From the NCBI GenBank assembly GCA_032622095.1, contig CP136061.1, positions 263,222,077 through 263,286,076 on the forward strand: DNA of 64,000 nucleotides, given 5' to 3'. Source of the stretch: Siphonodentalium dalli. Lineage: Eukaryota > Mollusca > Scaphopoda > Gadilida > Siphonodentaliidae. Each line of letters begins with the position of its first letter. Within the stretch, counting starts at the first letter, position 1. Below, piece after piece: positions 36,276-48,826 of this stretch. The translations under genes were made by a program, and so were the position numbers. The notes under the pieces were generated by a model. The model saw only the letters and a list, made by a program, of their open reading frames with translations, was not told where the DNA came from and ran no database searches.

Positions 36276-36508
36276 ATGCAAGGTAAACATTACAATCTTG
36301 TATTTCTAACAACACCTCACTGATGCGCCGACGGAGAAGAAGAGCAGACGACCGGAAGGCGAACACCACCCGATAGCAACCACGCAGATGACAGGGCGAC
36401 GAACTCAATGGGAACTCAACCACGCAGATGACAAGCAGACACACCCAACTTATGATGACACAAGAAGACCCTAACCCGAGCAGACGAGAGGAAGACGAAC
36501 ACAACTAG

Positions 36509-36760
36509 GAAGAAGCTAGATGCCGACGATTTAATGCTATTGACTTTCTTGTTAAAGTTATATGTACCCGTATTGCCACAATAGCTTCCCAAAGTTTGAC
36601 TGCTCTACTAAATACACAACCTGCTCAATGGAGAGATCGCGTGAGGGTGGGTTCAAATTGGCAAATTCCACTAAACCAAATAATCCAAAACTTGAAACAT
36701 GGAGATACAATTATTTTGACGAGTGTATATGGTACTGGGAATCCACTCGCAACTAAATAA
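36509..36760 (+). CDS. Open frame without ATG, possible exon or transposon fragment
   Basis: Eighty-three codons are open between a TAG at 36506 and TAA at 36758. The central part reads like a globular peptide (SQSLTALLNTQPAQWRDRV, then GSNWQIPLNQIIQNLKHGD and SVYGTGNP). There is no start codon and no convincing splice acceptor. It may be a last exon, a transposon ORF fragment or chance. I do not recognise a family. Confidence 0.2.
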   Translation, partial: EEARCRRFNAIDFLVKVICTRIATIASQSLTALLNTQPAQWRDRVRVGSNWQIPLNQIIQNLKHGDTIILTSVYGTGNPLATK

Positions 36761-37068
36761 TACGATTTTCAAACTTTTAGAGCGAACGGTTACTTGTGGC
36801 GACACTATATCACGTAATGCATAAACATCAAAACAGCCCACCACACACTTCACCTCTTTGCTCCTAACTGACGTTATGATGTCGTGTGCTGGGCTGTTAT
36901 GGTTGTCTTCCAGTGAAAAAATATGATGGAAATATCACAAGAATGTTGAAAGGTTACCAAGAGACTATATATATATGTCCACTGCATTTTCCACTTTTAA
37001 ACTGTTAGGCTGCTATATAGCCTTTCTTTCGGCTATACAGCGGAACATCCTGGTGATAGTTCTGCTTT
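36761..37068. other. Unassigned sequence
   Basis: No gene, element boundary or distinctive repeat is recognised between the open frame at 36509-36760 and the next family P head. Confidence 0.35.
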
Positions 37069-37505
37069 TTAGCACAACTTACTTTGTTGTCATGACTAAA
37101 TTCTTTGGTGGGGGCTACAGGTCGTAGCTTTGGTCTGATCATCATGACATTTGTCGTGTGTGTCAATATTGACATGTAGATGGGAAAGAGTCATTTTGGG
37201 GTCGTTCAGCCAAAAAACATGGCCGCCAGCAGCCATTTTGTATTTTATTCTTTGTATGACTAAATCCTTTGGCACGGGCTAAGGTCCTACCTTTGGTTAG
37301 ATTATTATAAAATTTGTAACGGCTGGGAACGAGTCTTTTTCCGGTCATTCGACAAAAACACATGGCTGCCAGCGGCCATCTTGGATTTTACTCTTTCCAT
37401 AACTAGGCCTTTCAACTTTCCACATTCCTAATAACTCCGTTGACTGTAACACATGAAATTTTTCCCTTTCCAAGTTGAGCTACAGTGTCATTGACACGTT
37501 CATTT
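37069..37505 (+). mobile_element. Family P element, copy 5 (short, divergent)
   Basis: A shortened head (TTAGCACAACTTACTTTGTT) runs straight into about two diverged core monomers. Then come the AAGTTGAGCTACAGTGTCA tail, the hairpin TGTCATTGACA and TTCATT. The palindromic second half of the head and the microsatellite are missing. Confidence 0.8.
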
Positions 37506-37639
37506 AAATAAATACAGAAGAAAAAAATTCTAGTATAAGCTGAAGGAAACATAAACAGCAAAAAAGTGATAATGTATTTCTTCTCAACTGCTTGCTGTCT
37601 ACTATAATAAACTGAAGCGATGGTTCATATACGGATAAG

Positions 37640-37710
37640 TAGTCAGCGAATGAGAGAGTGCGACTGACAGAGAGAGGGAAAGAGAGAAAGAGAGAGGGGA
37701 AGACGGGGAC
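37640..37710 (+). repeat. Purine-rich (GA)n tract
   Basis: A run dominated by GAGAGA/GAAAGA on the + strand (about 37651-37705). Simple sequence, no other meaning supported. Confidence 0.7.
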
Positions 37711-37766
37711 AGAAAACGTGATATATGGAAGTATCCAAATTTCCCACATGGAATTTGAAGCCTAGT

Positions 37767-39052
37767 TATCATAAAATTTGTCAAGAATGTTGACATTTAC
37801 ATGTAGATGGGAACGAGTCATTTTAGGATTATTTGGCCAAAAAACATGGCCGCTGTTGGTCATCTTGGATTTTACTCTTTGCATTATTAAATCCTTTGAC
37901 ACATCCCACAGACCACATCTCTGATCCGATCATCACTAAACTTCATATGGATTATCGGGACGACCTCTAGATGGGAACGAGTCATTTTGGGGTTATTTGG
38001 CCGAAAAAAACATGGCCGCCATCAGCCATCTTGGATTTTACTCTTTGTACAGGTATGACTAAATTCCGCGGTACACACTAATCCGACCGTCACCAAACTT
38101 ATTATGGATCTTCTGGGTGACCTCTAGATGGGACCCGCCTATTTTGACTGAAATTCATAGAAAAACATGGCCGCCAGCATCCATCTTTGTATGACTAAAT
38201 CCTTCGGTACACTCTAATCTGATCGTCACCAAACTATGGATGTTCGGGGTTACCTCTAAATAGGAGCCTTCTGTTTTGTGAAAAAAATGTTAAAAACATG
38301 CCGCCAGCAGATATTAGATTTCAAATTTGAATCCATTGGCACACCCCACAGCACGAATTTGTTAGAGAATTGATTTTAAAATATACAAGCATATTTAGAA
38401 TCACCTCTAGACGAGAGCTATCAAATGAACGAAGAAAAAATATGACTAAATCCTTTGGGATGGGCTACAAGTCGTACCTTTGGTCGGATCATCATGCAAT
38501 TTGTCATGGCTGTTGACATTGAATTGTTGATGGGAATGAGTCAATTTCGGGGGTCAATCGACTATAAAACATGACTGTTGACAGCCATCTTGGATTCAAG
38601 TCATTCCTTTGATCAGATAATTGTGAATTTTTTCATGGACGTCGACATGTAGAAGGGAACATGTCATATTGGAGTCAATGGGCCATAAAACATGGCCGTT
38701 GGCAGCATCTTGGATTTGACTCTTCGCATGAGTAAATCCTTTGGCACACCATACAGACACCATTCCTCATCTAATGATCACCAAACTTCATATGGGTCTT
38801 CGGGATGACCTCATATTTTGACCAAAATTTGTTGAAAAACCTGCCTGCCATCATCCATCTTGGAATTTACTCTTTGTATGACTAACTCCATTGGCGCACC
38901 CTACAGACCACATTCCCGATCATCATCAAATGTGATATGAATTTTGGGGGGGACTTCTAGTTTACTTTCTTCGTTTTTGTCATTCTATATGTTGCTCAGC
39001 AAAAAAATAACTTTTTCCCAAGTTGATCTACATGGTCATTGACACTTTCATT
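37767..39052 (+). mobile_element. Family P element, old 5'-truncated copy
   Basis: Strongly diverged core monomers (ACATGTAGATGGGAACGAGTC, ACATGGCCGC..., CATCTTGGATTTTACTCTTT) include a sub-type with ACCAAACTTCATATGGAT and GACCTCTAGATGGGA. The end is AAGTTGATCTACATGGTCA, TCATTGACACTTTCATT. No head is found. Divergence suggests this copy is older than those at 28-35 kb. Confidence 0.75.
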
Positions 39053-39925
39053 TCTTATAACTATGTCTTTACTTGAATAACTATCATGTCTATATGCCAG
39101 TAAAAATAAATGCAATATGTTTGTAAACTCCTTCTTTTCAAACCCACATATTTTCATATAATCTGGAACATTCTATGAGTTTTTGCAGATCACATGTGCT
39201 TCTCGAACCCATGCATTTTCCGCATCAGGTGATGCTTTCTAGAACATTCTGGGAGCATTTTTCACACCAATGTGCTTCTGTCATTATACCATACATTACG
39301 AGCTGCCTCTTTGAACAAATTGTACCTGTGATCGAATTCTAAAAATCAATCATGAAGTCTTATGCAAAGGCACTCGATAAACATATGAAAATATCATTCC
39401 CGCTTGGCAGAGAAAGCAAAAAAATTCTGGAAGCCGAAATTTCTCTTGAAACCCCAATAAAACAGGTTTCAACGTCTCTCTCACACACAAGTAAAACGCA
39501 TTAGCCGAGTGTCTGTTGTAATCCTGAAGATTCATAATACAAGACAGGCACGCATTGATTCTCTCAGGAACCCATGTTATTGTTATGAATCTTGACCTTT
39601 TAGGATTTTAGCACCAAAAAGGATTCTGAATAGGGATATCATTTACCTCTTTCTGATGTGTCACTGTGGTTGGAACAAAACAAGCTTGGGGACAAAATTC
39701 CCACCTCAGAAGTGCATTCGGCAAAAATCATCAGATATCAGCCCCAGAGGTCATACGTCGAGGAGTTCAGAATGCACAGAAGCGAACATACTGAATTGCT
39801 TGTCATTGAACATAATATTGGTTTTTGATCTGTATCCAACTGACCATATCCTTTTAAGGCTGGACAGTCTTCGTAAGTGAACCAATCATAAGTGTTGGGG
39901 ACCACTATAGAAAAAAGAGGGATTT
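39053..39925. other. Unassigned sequence
   Basis: No exon or element is recognised. There is a weak duplicated phrase (TTCTCGAACCCATGCATTTTC, ...GGAACATTCT / ...AGAACATTCTGGGAG) at about 39165-39255. Confidence 0.3.
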
Positions 39926-41819
39926 TTAGCTCAACTTTACTTTGTAAAGTTTGAGCTATTGCCATGGCTTGGTATCCGTCGTCCGTGTGGTGTGTGGGTG
40001 TGTGTGCGTGAATCGTCAACAATTTCCTTTAGTACGGCTACAGTTTGTACCTTTGGTCCCGATTATTAGTCATGGATGTTGACATTGACATGTAGATGGG
40101 AAACGAGTCATTTTGTGGTCCATTCGGAAAAAAAACATGGTCGCCAGCGGCCATCTTGGATTTCAAAATTCGATCCATTAGCACGAGCTACAGGCCGTAC
40201 TGTTCGTCTTATTGTCATGAAATTTTTCATGGATGACATGTAGATAGGAACGAGTAATTTTGGGGATATTTGGCCTAAAAACATGGCCGCCGGCAGCCAT
40301 CTTAGATTTTTAGATTTTACTCTTTGCATGACTAAATCCTTTGACACGGGTTACAGGTCGTACCTTTAGTCGGATCATCATAAAATTTGTCATGGATGTT
40401 AACAATGACATTGTAGATGGGAACGAGTTATTTTGGGGTCATTCGGCCGAAAAACATGGCCGCCAGCGGCCATCTTTGATTTCAAAATTCAATTAATTAG
40501 CACGGGCCACTGGTCGTACTCTTCGCCTGATCATCATGAAATTTATCATGGATGTTAATATTGATATGTAGATGGGAACAAGTAATTGTGGGGTCATTTG
40601 GCAAAAAAAAAATGGCCGCCAGCAACCATCTTGGATTTTACTATTTGTATGACTAAATTCTTTAGCACGGGCTACAGGTCGTACCTTTAGTCTGATCATC
40701 ATGCAATTTGTCATGGCTGTTGAAATTGGAATGTACATGGGAACGAGACATTTTGGGGTCATTCGGACAAACAACATGGCCGCCAGTGGCCATCTTTGAT
40801 TTCAAAATTTAACTCATTAGCATGGGCTACAGGTTGTACTGTTCGTCTGATCATCATGGCATGTGTCATGGATGTTAATATTGACATGTAGATGGGAACT
40901 ATCAATTTTGTGGTCATTCGGCCAAAAAACATGGCAGCTGGCAGCCATCTTAGATTTTACTCTTTGCATGACTAAATCCTTTAGCACGGGCTACAGGTCC
41001 TACTTTTTGTCTGATCATCATAAAATTTGTCATGGATGTTAACAATGACATCTAAATGGGAACGATTCATTTTGGGGCCATTCGGCCAAAAAACATGGCC
41101 GCCAGTAGCCATCTTGGATTTTATTCTTTTGTATGACTAAATCCTTTAGCACGGGCTACAGGTCATACCTTTAGTCTGATCATCATACAATTTGTCATGG
41201 CTGTTGAAATTGGAATGTAGATGGAACGAGTCATTTTGGGGTCATTCGGAAAAAAACATGGCTGCCAGCGGCCATCTTGGGATTTCATAATTGAATCCAT
41301 TAGCACGGGCTTCAGTTCATATTGTTCATCTGGTCATCATGACATTTGTCGTGGGTGTTAATATTGACTTGTAGATGGGAACGAGTTATTTTGGGGGTCA
41401 TTCGCCCAAAAAACATGGCCACCGGGCAACATCTAGATTTTACTCTTTGTATGACTAAATCCTTTAGCATGGGCTACAGGTCGTACCTTTAGTCTGATTG
41501 TCATGGATGTTGAAATTGACATGTAGATAGGATCGAGTCGTTTTGAGGTTATTCGGCATTAAAAACATGGCTGCCAACGGCCATTTTGGATTCTACTCTT
41601 TGCATGACTAAAGCTATCAAATGTTTTTGAATTGTTGGAAAACATAGCCGTCAGCAACCATCTTAGATTTTACTTTGATATACATGTATATATATCTCTT
41701 CATGTTGATAAACTAGTATTAGACATTCAACATTGCACATTCCTAATAACTCCATCGACAGTAACACATTAAATTATTCCCTTTCCAAATTGAGCTACAG
41801 TGTCATTGAGACTTTCATT
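39926..41819 (+). mobile_element. Family P element, copy 6 (complete, moderately diverged)
   Basis: The head is TTAGCTCAACTTTACTTTGT, with a palindrome and a GTGTG tract. About ten diverged monomers (many with TTAGCACGGGCTACAGGTC) follow. The tail is AAATTGAGCTACAGTGTCAT, TTGAGACTTTCATT. The terminal hairpin has one mismatch (GTGTCATTGAGAC). Confidence 0.8.
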
Positions 41820-41904
41820 TTTGTCCTTTAAGTGTTATCCCTGGTAATGATATATTTAATTATAGACGCTGACCAGTATTAATAATAAAATTTATGAATA
41901 TTAA

Positions 41905-44880
41905 TACCACCGACTAACCATATTAGTTTTCTTTGCGCGGTTGATTACTTTTGTGTTAAACTTCCAACTGAATTCTCTGACCATTGTCAATTAGTTCTTC
42001 ACTTAAAATATGACAACGAACGATGCCAATCACAAAACAAATATAAATATACCCAACTTAGAGCACATCTTAAATGGGCAGAGCATAGTGAGGAGAAATT
42101 ACGCAACGCCATGCATAATACGTCAATTCGCGGACGCTTAGCTGATTATAAAACGTATCACTATCAGCATGATGTTTATGGTGCCAAAAATGCGACCAAA
42201 GACCTTATGCAAATAGTAAAAGACGTAAACATGTACGCATGTGTATGAAGGGTAGTTAATAGGAAGAAAACTCCGCGTAAAAGAAAATGGTTTGACGGAC
42301 AATGTAGGGAATTTAAGCGCGATCTCGGAAAAATCATTAACGATATGAGGAATAACCCATTTGACCCAAACCTAAGAACGCGATACCATGTGAAACGAAA
42401 GCGTACAAAAAGGCGCTGAAGGCTAAACGACGAGCATTCTACGCAGATATATATTGTAAACTAGATACTTTAGAAACAACCAACCCAAAACAATATTGGG
42501 AAATCATAAAAAAATGCGGCAGAGACCGGTCTCACAAAATGAACTTGATGCTGATCGATCAGTTGATTTTTTCACTGAGCTTTATGGTCCGAAACCTGAT
42601 AATCCAGATTGTGGATTATCTTCGGACACATATCAAACTTGTAATCAAGCTATCAATAATGATGATATCACGACAGAGGAAGTTCTTGGCGCTACAAGAG
42701 AACTAAAAAACGGAAAGGCGATTGGACCCGACCAAATTTCGAACGAAATTGCTGAAGTCACTCGTTCCATTGATAATTGATGAAATTGTAAAATTGTTTA
42801 ACTTAATTCTGGAGACAGGACATTATCCGAGTGATTGGAGCGAATCTACCCTCACTTTAATTCACAAAAAAGGAGACAAAAGTGATCCCAATAACTACAG
42901 GGCAATAGCAGTATCATCGGCGGTCGGGTAAATTGTTTAACAAAATAATTAATCGTCGGTTAATCGATTTCTTACATGTAAACAATATTATCAGCGAAAA
43001 CCAATTTTGGTTTTTCGAAAGGGAAGAGCACCATTGATGGAGCATTTGTTCTGCACGCGGCAATTCAAAAATACAAACGATTGGGAAAGCCCCTATATGC
43101 TGCATTCATAGATTTCAGAAAAGCGTGTTCGATACAGTAAACAGACAATTACTTTTAAAAAAATTAAAATGCGCGGGCATTAAGGGACTCATACTACGGA
43201 TAATACAGTCACTATATGACAATAGCTACTATATCACCCAAAACAAACAAAGGGTTGGGGCCCCCATGCTTATCCACGATCTATAGGTGTTAGGCAAGGA
43301 TGCATATTGTCCCCAAACCTGTTCAAAATCCTTATTGACGACATTAAAAAAGAGTTTGACAGTCCTTGCGATGCTGTCCATTTAGGCAATGATACACTTA
43401 ATCACATTTTATTCGCTGACGACCTGGTTTTACTTTCGGATACGCCAAGTGGGCTACAGTGCTGTCTAAACAGACTAAATAGATACACTGAGACCAATAA
43501 ACTCACTGTGAATAGTGATAAAACTAAATGTGTGGTGTTTAGAAGTAGGAAAACTAAAACTGCACCAGACTTTCACATTGGAAATCAAAAGTTGGAAATT
43601 GTTAATGAATACAATTATCTTGGAATTAAATTTAGTAATACGGGTAGATTCTCACATGCAATGGAAGAATTGAGTGCTAAAGGACTCAAAGCAATGCATT
43701 CTTTATTTAACGCATGTACAAACGACGCACCGATTCCACTAGTGACGTCTTTAAAACTCTTCGATAGATTAATTAAGCCGATATTGTTATATGGTAGCGA
43801 AATATGGGGTGTGGAAATAACCACTAAAAATCACGACCGCCTTCCATGTGAGAAGGTACACATAAAATATTGTAAGCGGTTACTCGGAGTCGGCAGATTT
43901 CTTCGAACAACGCGGTTCGCGCCGAGTTAGGGAGCCATCCATTATTTATTGACGTGGCATGCAGACTTTCATCTTATGTAATTAAGATAATTTCACGGTC
44001 GGACTGTAATCTGCTCCGTAATGCTGCGTTGGAACAACAAGTGGCATCGGTTAAGAAATCAATCTTCAAAACGGCAGAATCACTGGGGTGGAATATTGCA
44101 GACCTAAACAATCCGGGTCCAGTTCTGAGTCAATTCAAAAGAAATCTTATTGAAGATTATTATATATATTTCAGACAGAGTCTCACTGATGAATGCTCAA
44201 AAACGGGAAGTAATAAATTACGAACATACCGACTTTTCAAACTTAAGTATGAAATAGAACCTTATCTTCTTCACACACCATCAATTGAAAATAGAATCGT
44301 TTTTACTAGACTGCGTATAAGTAATCATAAACTGGCTATTGAAAAGGGACGCCACACCCAACCACCGACGGCATTGGAACAAAGACTATGTATATTTTGT
44401 TCCGATGATGCTATTGAAGATGAAAAACACTTTCTTTTGGAATGTAGTGCTTACCGCACACCGCGGCTCGAACTAATAACTCTTATGAAGACACAGTTCC
44501 CAGACTTTGAAAACATGACACAAACTGAACAGCTTGTCAAAATCCTATCCAACCCTATTCCAAATTCATGCACTTCAATATGTCATATAATTCGAAAATT
44601 ATTTTCCGCACGCGATGAGCATCGCCTCATTAGCAATGAATAAATGAAGACGAGACGACCCTATGCACATTCAGCTTTACTTAAATGGTTATATATTACC
44701 ATCTATTATTATAGCATGTATTGTATTGTTCAATGTACAACTATATATTAATATGTTTGCATACTGTCCTTATAAGGATGTTTTGCCTATTAAACTTATC
44801 TACACTATTAAAACCTTATTGGTTAAATTTTTTCAAATTATAAATACACATTTAGATAGTGAGTTCACAGAGATATGTTA
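41905..44880 (+). mobile_element. 5'-truncated, frameshifted non-LTR retrotransposon (LINE)
   Basis: The 5' end preserves only the last part of an apurinic-type endonuclease: VDYFCVKLPTEFSDHCQL around 41938-41993, where SDH is the conserved catalytic triplet. Then come a linker, reverse transcriptase and a C-terminal zinc-knuckle-like region. The last coding frame stops at 44643. The AT-rich stretch to about 44880 is probably 3' UTR, but no poly-A tail or target duplication is evident. The clade (CR1/L2/jockey/I-like) is not assignable by eye. Confidence 0.8.
42496..44643 (+). pseudogene. LINE reverse transcriptase and C-terminal domain, broken frames
   Basis: RT landmarks in order: KNGKAIGPDQI (about 42705), GHYPSDWSESTLTLIHKKGD, NNYRAIAVSSAVG (about 42893), AAFIDFRKA (about 43102), IGVRQGCILSPNLFKILIDD (43284-43340), FADDLVLL with catalytic FADD at 43412-43423, VFRSRKTK and NYLGIKFSNTG. 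Downstream are PILLYGSEIWG and RLCIFCSDD...EDEKHFLLEC (a C-x2-C...H-x4-C pattern). Frame changes occur near 42760, 42925, 43015, 43120, 43265 and 43910, so the copy cannot make a full protein. Longest intact pieces are 43307-43930 and 43954-44643. Confidence 0.85.
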
Positions 44881-45172
44881 ATGTCGACTGCTCTTCCATT
44901 TAAAATTATTTGCATTGCGTTTTCAATATGTATACATTTGTCAACTTTGTATAAATTGTATAGATATATATCATTGCCATTAAATAATCTAAAAAAGGGG
45001 GGGGGGGGGTAATTATATATAGTGTTTCAGGTAAAGGATCTTTCATAAGAAATTCACAAACAATATGCCTGTTAATCTTAAAATAACTTTCTCTCGAATA
45101 TACTGTCATACAATCTAACATATACTTGCTTTTGTTAAATATATCGTCTCGATTTTCTCTATCTACTTTCAG

Positions 45173-45290
45173 GAAGTACAAGCGGTACAAAATGCTTCCC
45201 CGACGACAACAGAAGTAAAGGAAGAAGGACAACATGGGGAGGAAGAGGAAATATCGAAAGAGGGCAAGGAGGAGGAGGAAGTCAATGATG
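45173..45290 (+). CDS. Acidic exon upstream of the FYVE exons
   Basis: The acceptor TACTTTCAG (ends 45172) and donor G|GTAAGC (45291) enclose 118 bp. The single open frame starts EVQAVQNASP and is rich in glutamate (EEEEISKEGKEEEE), ending VND with one base left over. Entry phase 0 and exit phase 1 match the next exon exactly. Together they read ...EEVND|DLEEAGAAS, an unstructured acidic linker ahead of the zinc finger. An upstream phase-0 exon is needed; the candidate at 26302-26442 would fit. Confidence 0.65.
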
Positions 45291-45558
45291 GTAAGCCATA
45301 ATAGATAAAACTACTCAAGCACACAGACGGCCTCATTTGTTAAATTATTAATTGCAAATTTACCCAGACATTTTCAAATATATAATTTTTACAACACAAT
45401 ATAGACTGTATACATTGCAAGGAAAGTGCATTGCTATTATTCATACTTAAATGCGTCTTGAATTCTTGTTTTAGTTGGCATGTTTGAAGGTATGGGTTAA
45501 ACACCCAACAATCATGATTTACCTCTCGATAAGCATTTAACATTTTCATTTGAATCAG

Positions 45559-45779
45559 ATCTAGAGGAAGCTGGTGCAGCGTCAGTAGAGATACAGCCAT
45601 CACCCTCAGTTGATATGGCACAAGCAGCAGCTTCCACAGATGAGCAGCCTCCCAACACAGACACCTTTGGAGTTGTTTCTCCTGTGTTAATTCCAGGCAG
45701 TGAGGCACAGGCTTGTATGAAGTGTGCACTCAAATTTACATTCACCAAGCGACGTCATCACTGCCGGGGCTGTGGGAAA
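45559..45779 (+). CDS. FYVE zinc-finger exon 1, SARA/endofin-like protein
   Basis: The acceptor TTTGAATCAG ends at 45558. 221 bp are coding in phase 1. The donor is AAA|GTAAGA at 45780. The peptide has a low-complexity start and then ...VSPVLIPGSEAQACMKC, KFTFTKRRHHCRGCGK. KFTFTKRRHHCR-CGK is characteristic of ZFYVE9 (SARA) and ZFYVE16 (endofin), endosomal PI3P-binding scaffolds in TGF-beta/BMP signalling. The first four zinc cysteines and the RRHHCR basic patch are intact. The usual WVPD in front of the domain is LIPG here, so both W and D of the WxxD motif are missing. The split inside the domain is completed by 53935-54034. Whether it is SARA, endofin or a paralogue is not decidable here. 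Confidence 0.85.
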
Positions 45780-45925
45780 GTAAGATGTTCTAAATTGATT
45801 GTGTGTTTCTGCCTCAGACTTTAACTATTGATCCAATCATAGTTAGAAACAGAGTCGGCAGCAATGATTTCAGCCAAATGCAATAAATTTATAATTCGAA
45901 ACCAGCTAATGTTGTGGTATTATAT

Positions 45926-46060
45926 GTTACAGTTTCTCCAGTTATCTGGTGTACGGTGGTACCAGGCGAGGTGGCTAATACCACCCGACGCAATGCATTG
46001 GGCAGTATTGGTCCCTGCTGAGCCTGGTACCACCCTATACCAGACTGGAGACACTGTAAC
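45926..46060. mobile_element. 135-bp palindromic miniature element (MITE) in FYVE intron
   Basis: GTTACAGTTTCTCCAGTTAT at the left and the complement of ATAGGGTGGTACCAGGC-type sequence at the right form ~38-bp arms with few mismatches. Both ends are flanked by ATAT, a possible target duplication. The centre continues with partial complementarity. The open reading frame that crosses it is an accident of the palindrome. Confidence 0.6.
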
Positions 46061-46078
46061 ATATTTACCAGATCGACA

Positions 46079-46905
46079 GTTAGCTAATTTTTGGCAAATT
46101 ATTATTTATTATTTTAGCCAGTGCAAACACTGTCTCTGATAGTGATAGTACTGATACTAATAGCTGAATCCAATGTCAATCCGTGAGCAGTCATGGACTG
46201 GCAGTGGTCGAGTCCAGAATTTCAATACATCACAAAATTGACATTTTTAGTAAAAAAAATACTACTAGTATATTTTTAGACTAACATTCCGGCAGACACA
46301 CAACTTTTCCTTGAATTATATTTCATATTTCGATGTATTGAGTATGCGTAATGATTATTACACATGTCCGCTCGTATAAACGGGGTTTTAGCTAGTATTT
46401 ACATCAATTTTATTTTCACATGTTTTGTCAGTGACCGCGATATTTTTAATAAGAGACGCTCAGTGACTCACCATTTTCGTACGCGATTTTCATCTCTTCG
46501 CCATCCAAGGTCTGGATCGTTTGGTGGTCTCACACCATGGTAATTTTGTGGTAATTCCGGCTCGTGCATGTGCGCTCCCGTTGTCAAATTTAAAGTGTCT
46601 TCTGCTGACGAATCAGACGAGGAACAATCATATCGCAAAAAATGTTTCTGTCACTAGTCAGTGTCAGCCATTCTGTGGGAAATACCCAGGGTCCTTTAAT
46701 ACGTCACACGCTTTCTCGCAAATAACTGTTTCCGTCAAAATAGATAATGAAGTGAGGCATCAGGCTATCATCCAGACCCACACAGTCGTAAACATTCGTA
46801 TCTTTCAGACAGCGGGGGATGGTTTTCTTAAATAAGTGTGCATAACTTGATACAAATATGAATAAATGAACATATATTGAGAATTTTCGCGACGGCGACT
46901 TTAAA
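46079..46905 (-). repeat. Dispersed repeat R1, copy 2 (inverted relative to 2119-2687)
   Basis: Reverse-complement copy of 2119-2687 inside the FYVE intron, with clear landmarks TGGTGGTCTCACACCATGG (about 46520) and GAATTTTCGCGACGGCGACT (46881-46900). It has about 250 additional bases (46252-46508) that are absent from copy 1. These could be original sequence deleted from copy 1 or a later insertion. Confidence 0.75.
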
Positions 46906-47267
46906 TCTGATAATATATTCAGCTCTATCAAGGGAGGTATGAGGTATATACCAAAGGTATATACTCGGGAAATTGCAATCGGTAATAGAACCTGGTCCCA
47001 ACATCTAAAGTATGAATAGATAACCCAAAGATTGTTTTCCCAATCAAGGTTGTTTCCATATTGCTTACATCATGCCACATGTATGATCTTGTTGATTTCA
47101 GTCATGTAAGTTTCAATGAACCTGTTAGTTGTTGTTTTCGATGAAAGGAACACATATGACGTCAGAATTGTGGACTTGGTCTGGTACTCTATAGAAAAGT
47201 GGAAATTAACATGGGACACAGCTATTTAACACTCGGAATCCTGACTTGCGGTTAAGAACATTCATTG
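46906..47267. other. Unassigned intronic sequence
   Basis: No exon, hairpin or repeat boundary is recognised between repeat R1 and the next family P head. Confidence 0.35.
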
Positions 47268-48716
47268 TTAGTTCAACTTACTTTGTAAGTTTGAGCTATT
47301 GCCTTGGGTTGGCATCCATCGTCCGTGTGTGTGTGTGTCCATGTGTCCGTCAACAATTTCCTTTGGCACGGGCTACAGGTCGTATCTTTGGTGTGATCTT
47401 TATGAAATTTGTCACGAATGTTGACATTGACATGTAGATGGGAAACGAGTCATTTTGGGGTCATTCGGCCAAAAAACATGGCTGCTGGTGGCCATCTTGA
47501 ATTTCAAAATTAAATCCATTGGTGTGCTACAGGCCGTACTGCTTGCGTGATCATCATAAAATTTGTAATGAATGTTGACATTTACATGTAGATGGGAACA
47601 AGTCATTTTAGGATCATTTGGCCAAAAACATGGCCATCTTGGATTTTACTCTTTGCATCACTAAATCCTTTGACACATCCTACAGACTACATCTCTGATC
47701 CGATCATCACCAAACTTCATATGGATCATCGGGACGACCTCTAGATGGGAACGGATCATTTTGGGGTCATTTGGCCAAAAAACATGGCCGCCGTCAGTCA
47801 TCTTGGATTTTACTCTTTGCATCACTAAATACTTGCGCGCGGGCTACAGGTCGGATCATTATGAAATTTGTCAAGAATGTTGACATTGACATGTAGATGG
47901 GAACGAGTCATTTTGCGGTTATTCGGCCAAAAAACATGGCCGGTGGTGGCCATCTTGGATTTCAAATTTGAACCCATTGGCACATGCTACAGGCCGTACT
48001 GTTTGTGTGATCATCATAAAATTTGTCATGAATGTTGACATTTACATGTAGATAGGAACGAGTCATTTTAGGATTATTCGGCCAAAAAACATGGCCGCTG
48101 GTGGCCATCTTCGATTTTACTCTTTGCATCACTAAATCCTTTGACACATCTTACAGACCACATCTCTGATCCGATAATCACCAAACTTCATATGGATCAT
48201 CGGCATGACCTCTAGATGGGAACAAGTCATTTTGGGGTCAGGTGTCCAAAAAACATGGCCGCCGTCAGCCATCTTGGATTTTACTCTTTGCATCACTAAA
48301 TAATTTGACACACCCTACAGACCACAACCCTGATGCGACCATCACCAAACTTCATACTCATCATTGGGGTGACCCCTAGTTGGGCACGAATCATTTTTGG
48401 GTAATTCGGCTAAAAAACATGGCCGCTGGTGGCCATCTTGGATTTCAAAATTCATCATAAAATTTGTCATGAATGTTGACATTTACATGTAGATGGGAAC
48501 GAGTCATTTTAGGATCAATCGGCCAAAAAACATGGCCGCTGGTGGCCCTCTTGGATTTACTCTTTGCATCACTAAATCCTTTGACACATCCTACAGACCA
48601 CATCCCTGATCAGATCATCCAGCTAAAAACATTGCCTGCTGGTGGCCATCTTGGATTTCAAATTTGAATCCGTTGACGTGGGCTACAGTTTGTCTGATCT
48701 TCATAAAAATTATGGT
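47268..48716 (+). mobile_element. Family P element, copy 7 (old, 3'-truncated)
   Basis: The head is TTAGTTCAACTTACTTTGTA with palindrome and (GT)n tract. About nine diverged monomers follow, alternating the GACATTGACATGTAGATGGG type with the ACCAAACTTCATATGGATCA sub-type also seen at 37.9-38.9 kb. Similarity ends near 48716 without tail or terminal hairpin. It lies in the FYVE intron. Confidence 0.75.
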
Positions 48717-48826
48717 GTCAAAAGCGAAAAACAGGTTTAAACTAACAGGATATGTTAGTTTTTCCTTATTTCAACTGTAATTGGTTAACTTGAGATGTAT
48801 ATTTCCAAATTTGGAATATTCTAGAT

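Noticed and set aside
45864-46139. 91-residue open frame downstream of the first FYVE exon
   Set aside because: It reads through the palindromic miniature element at 45926-46060; apparent protein character comes from the inverted repeat.
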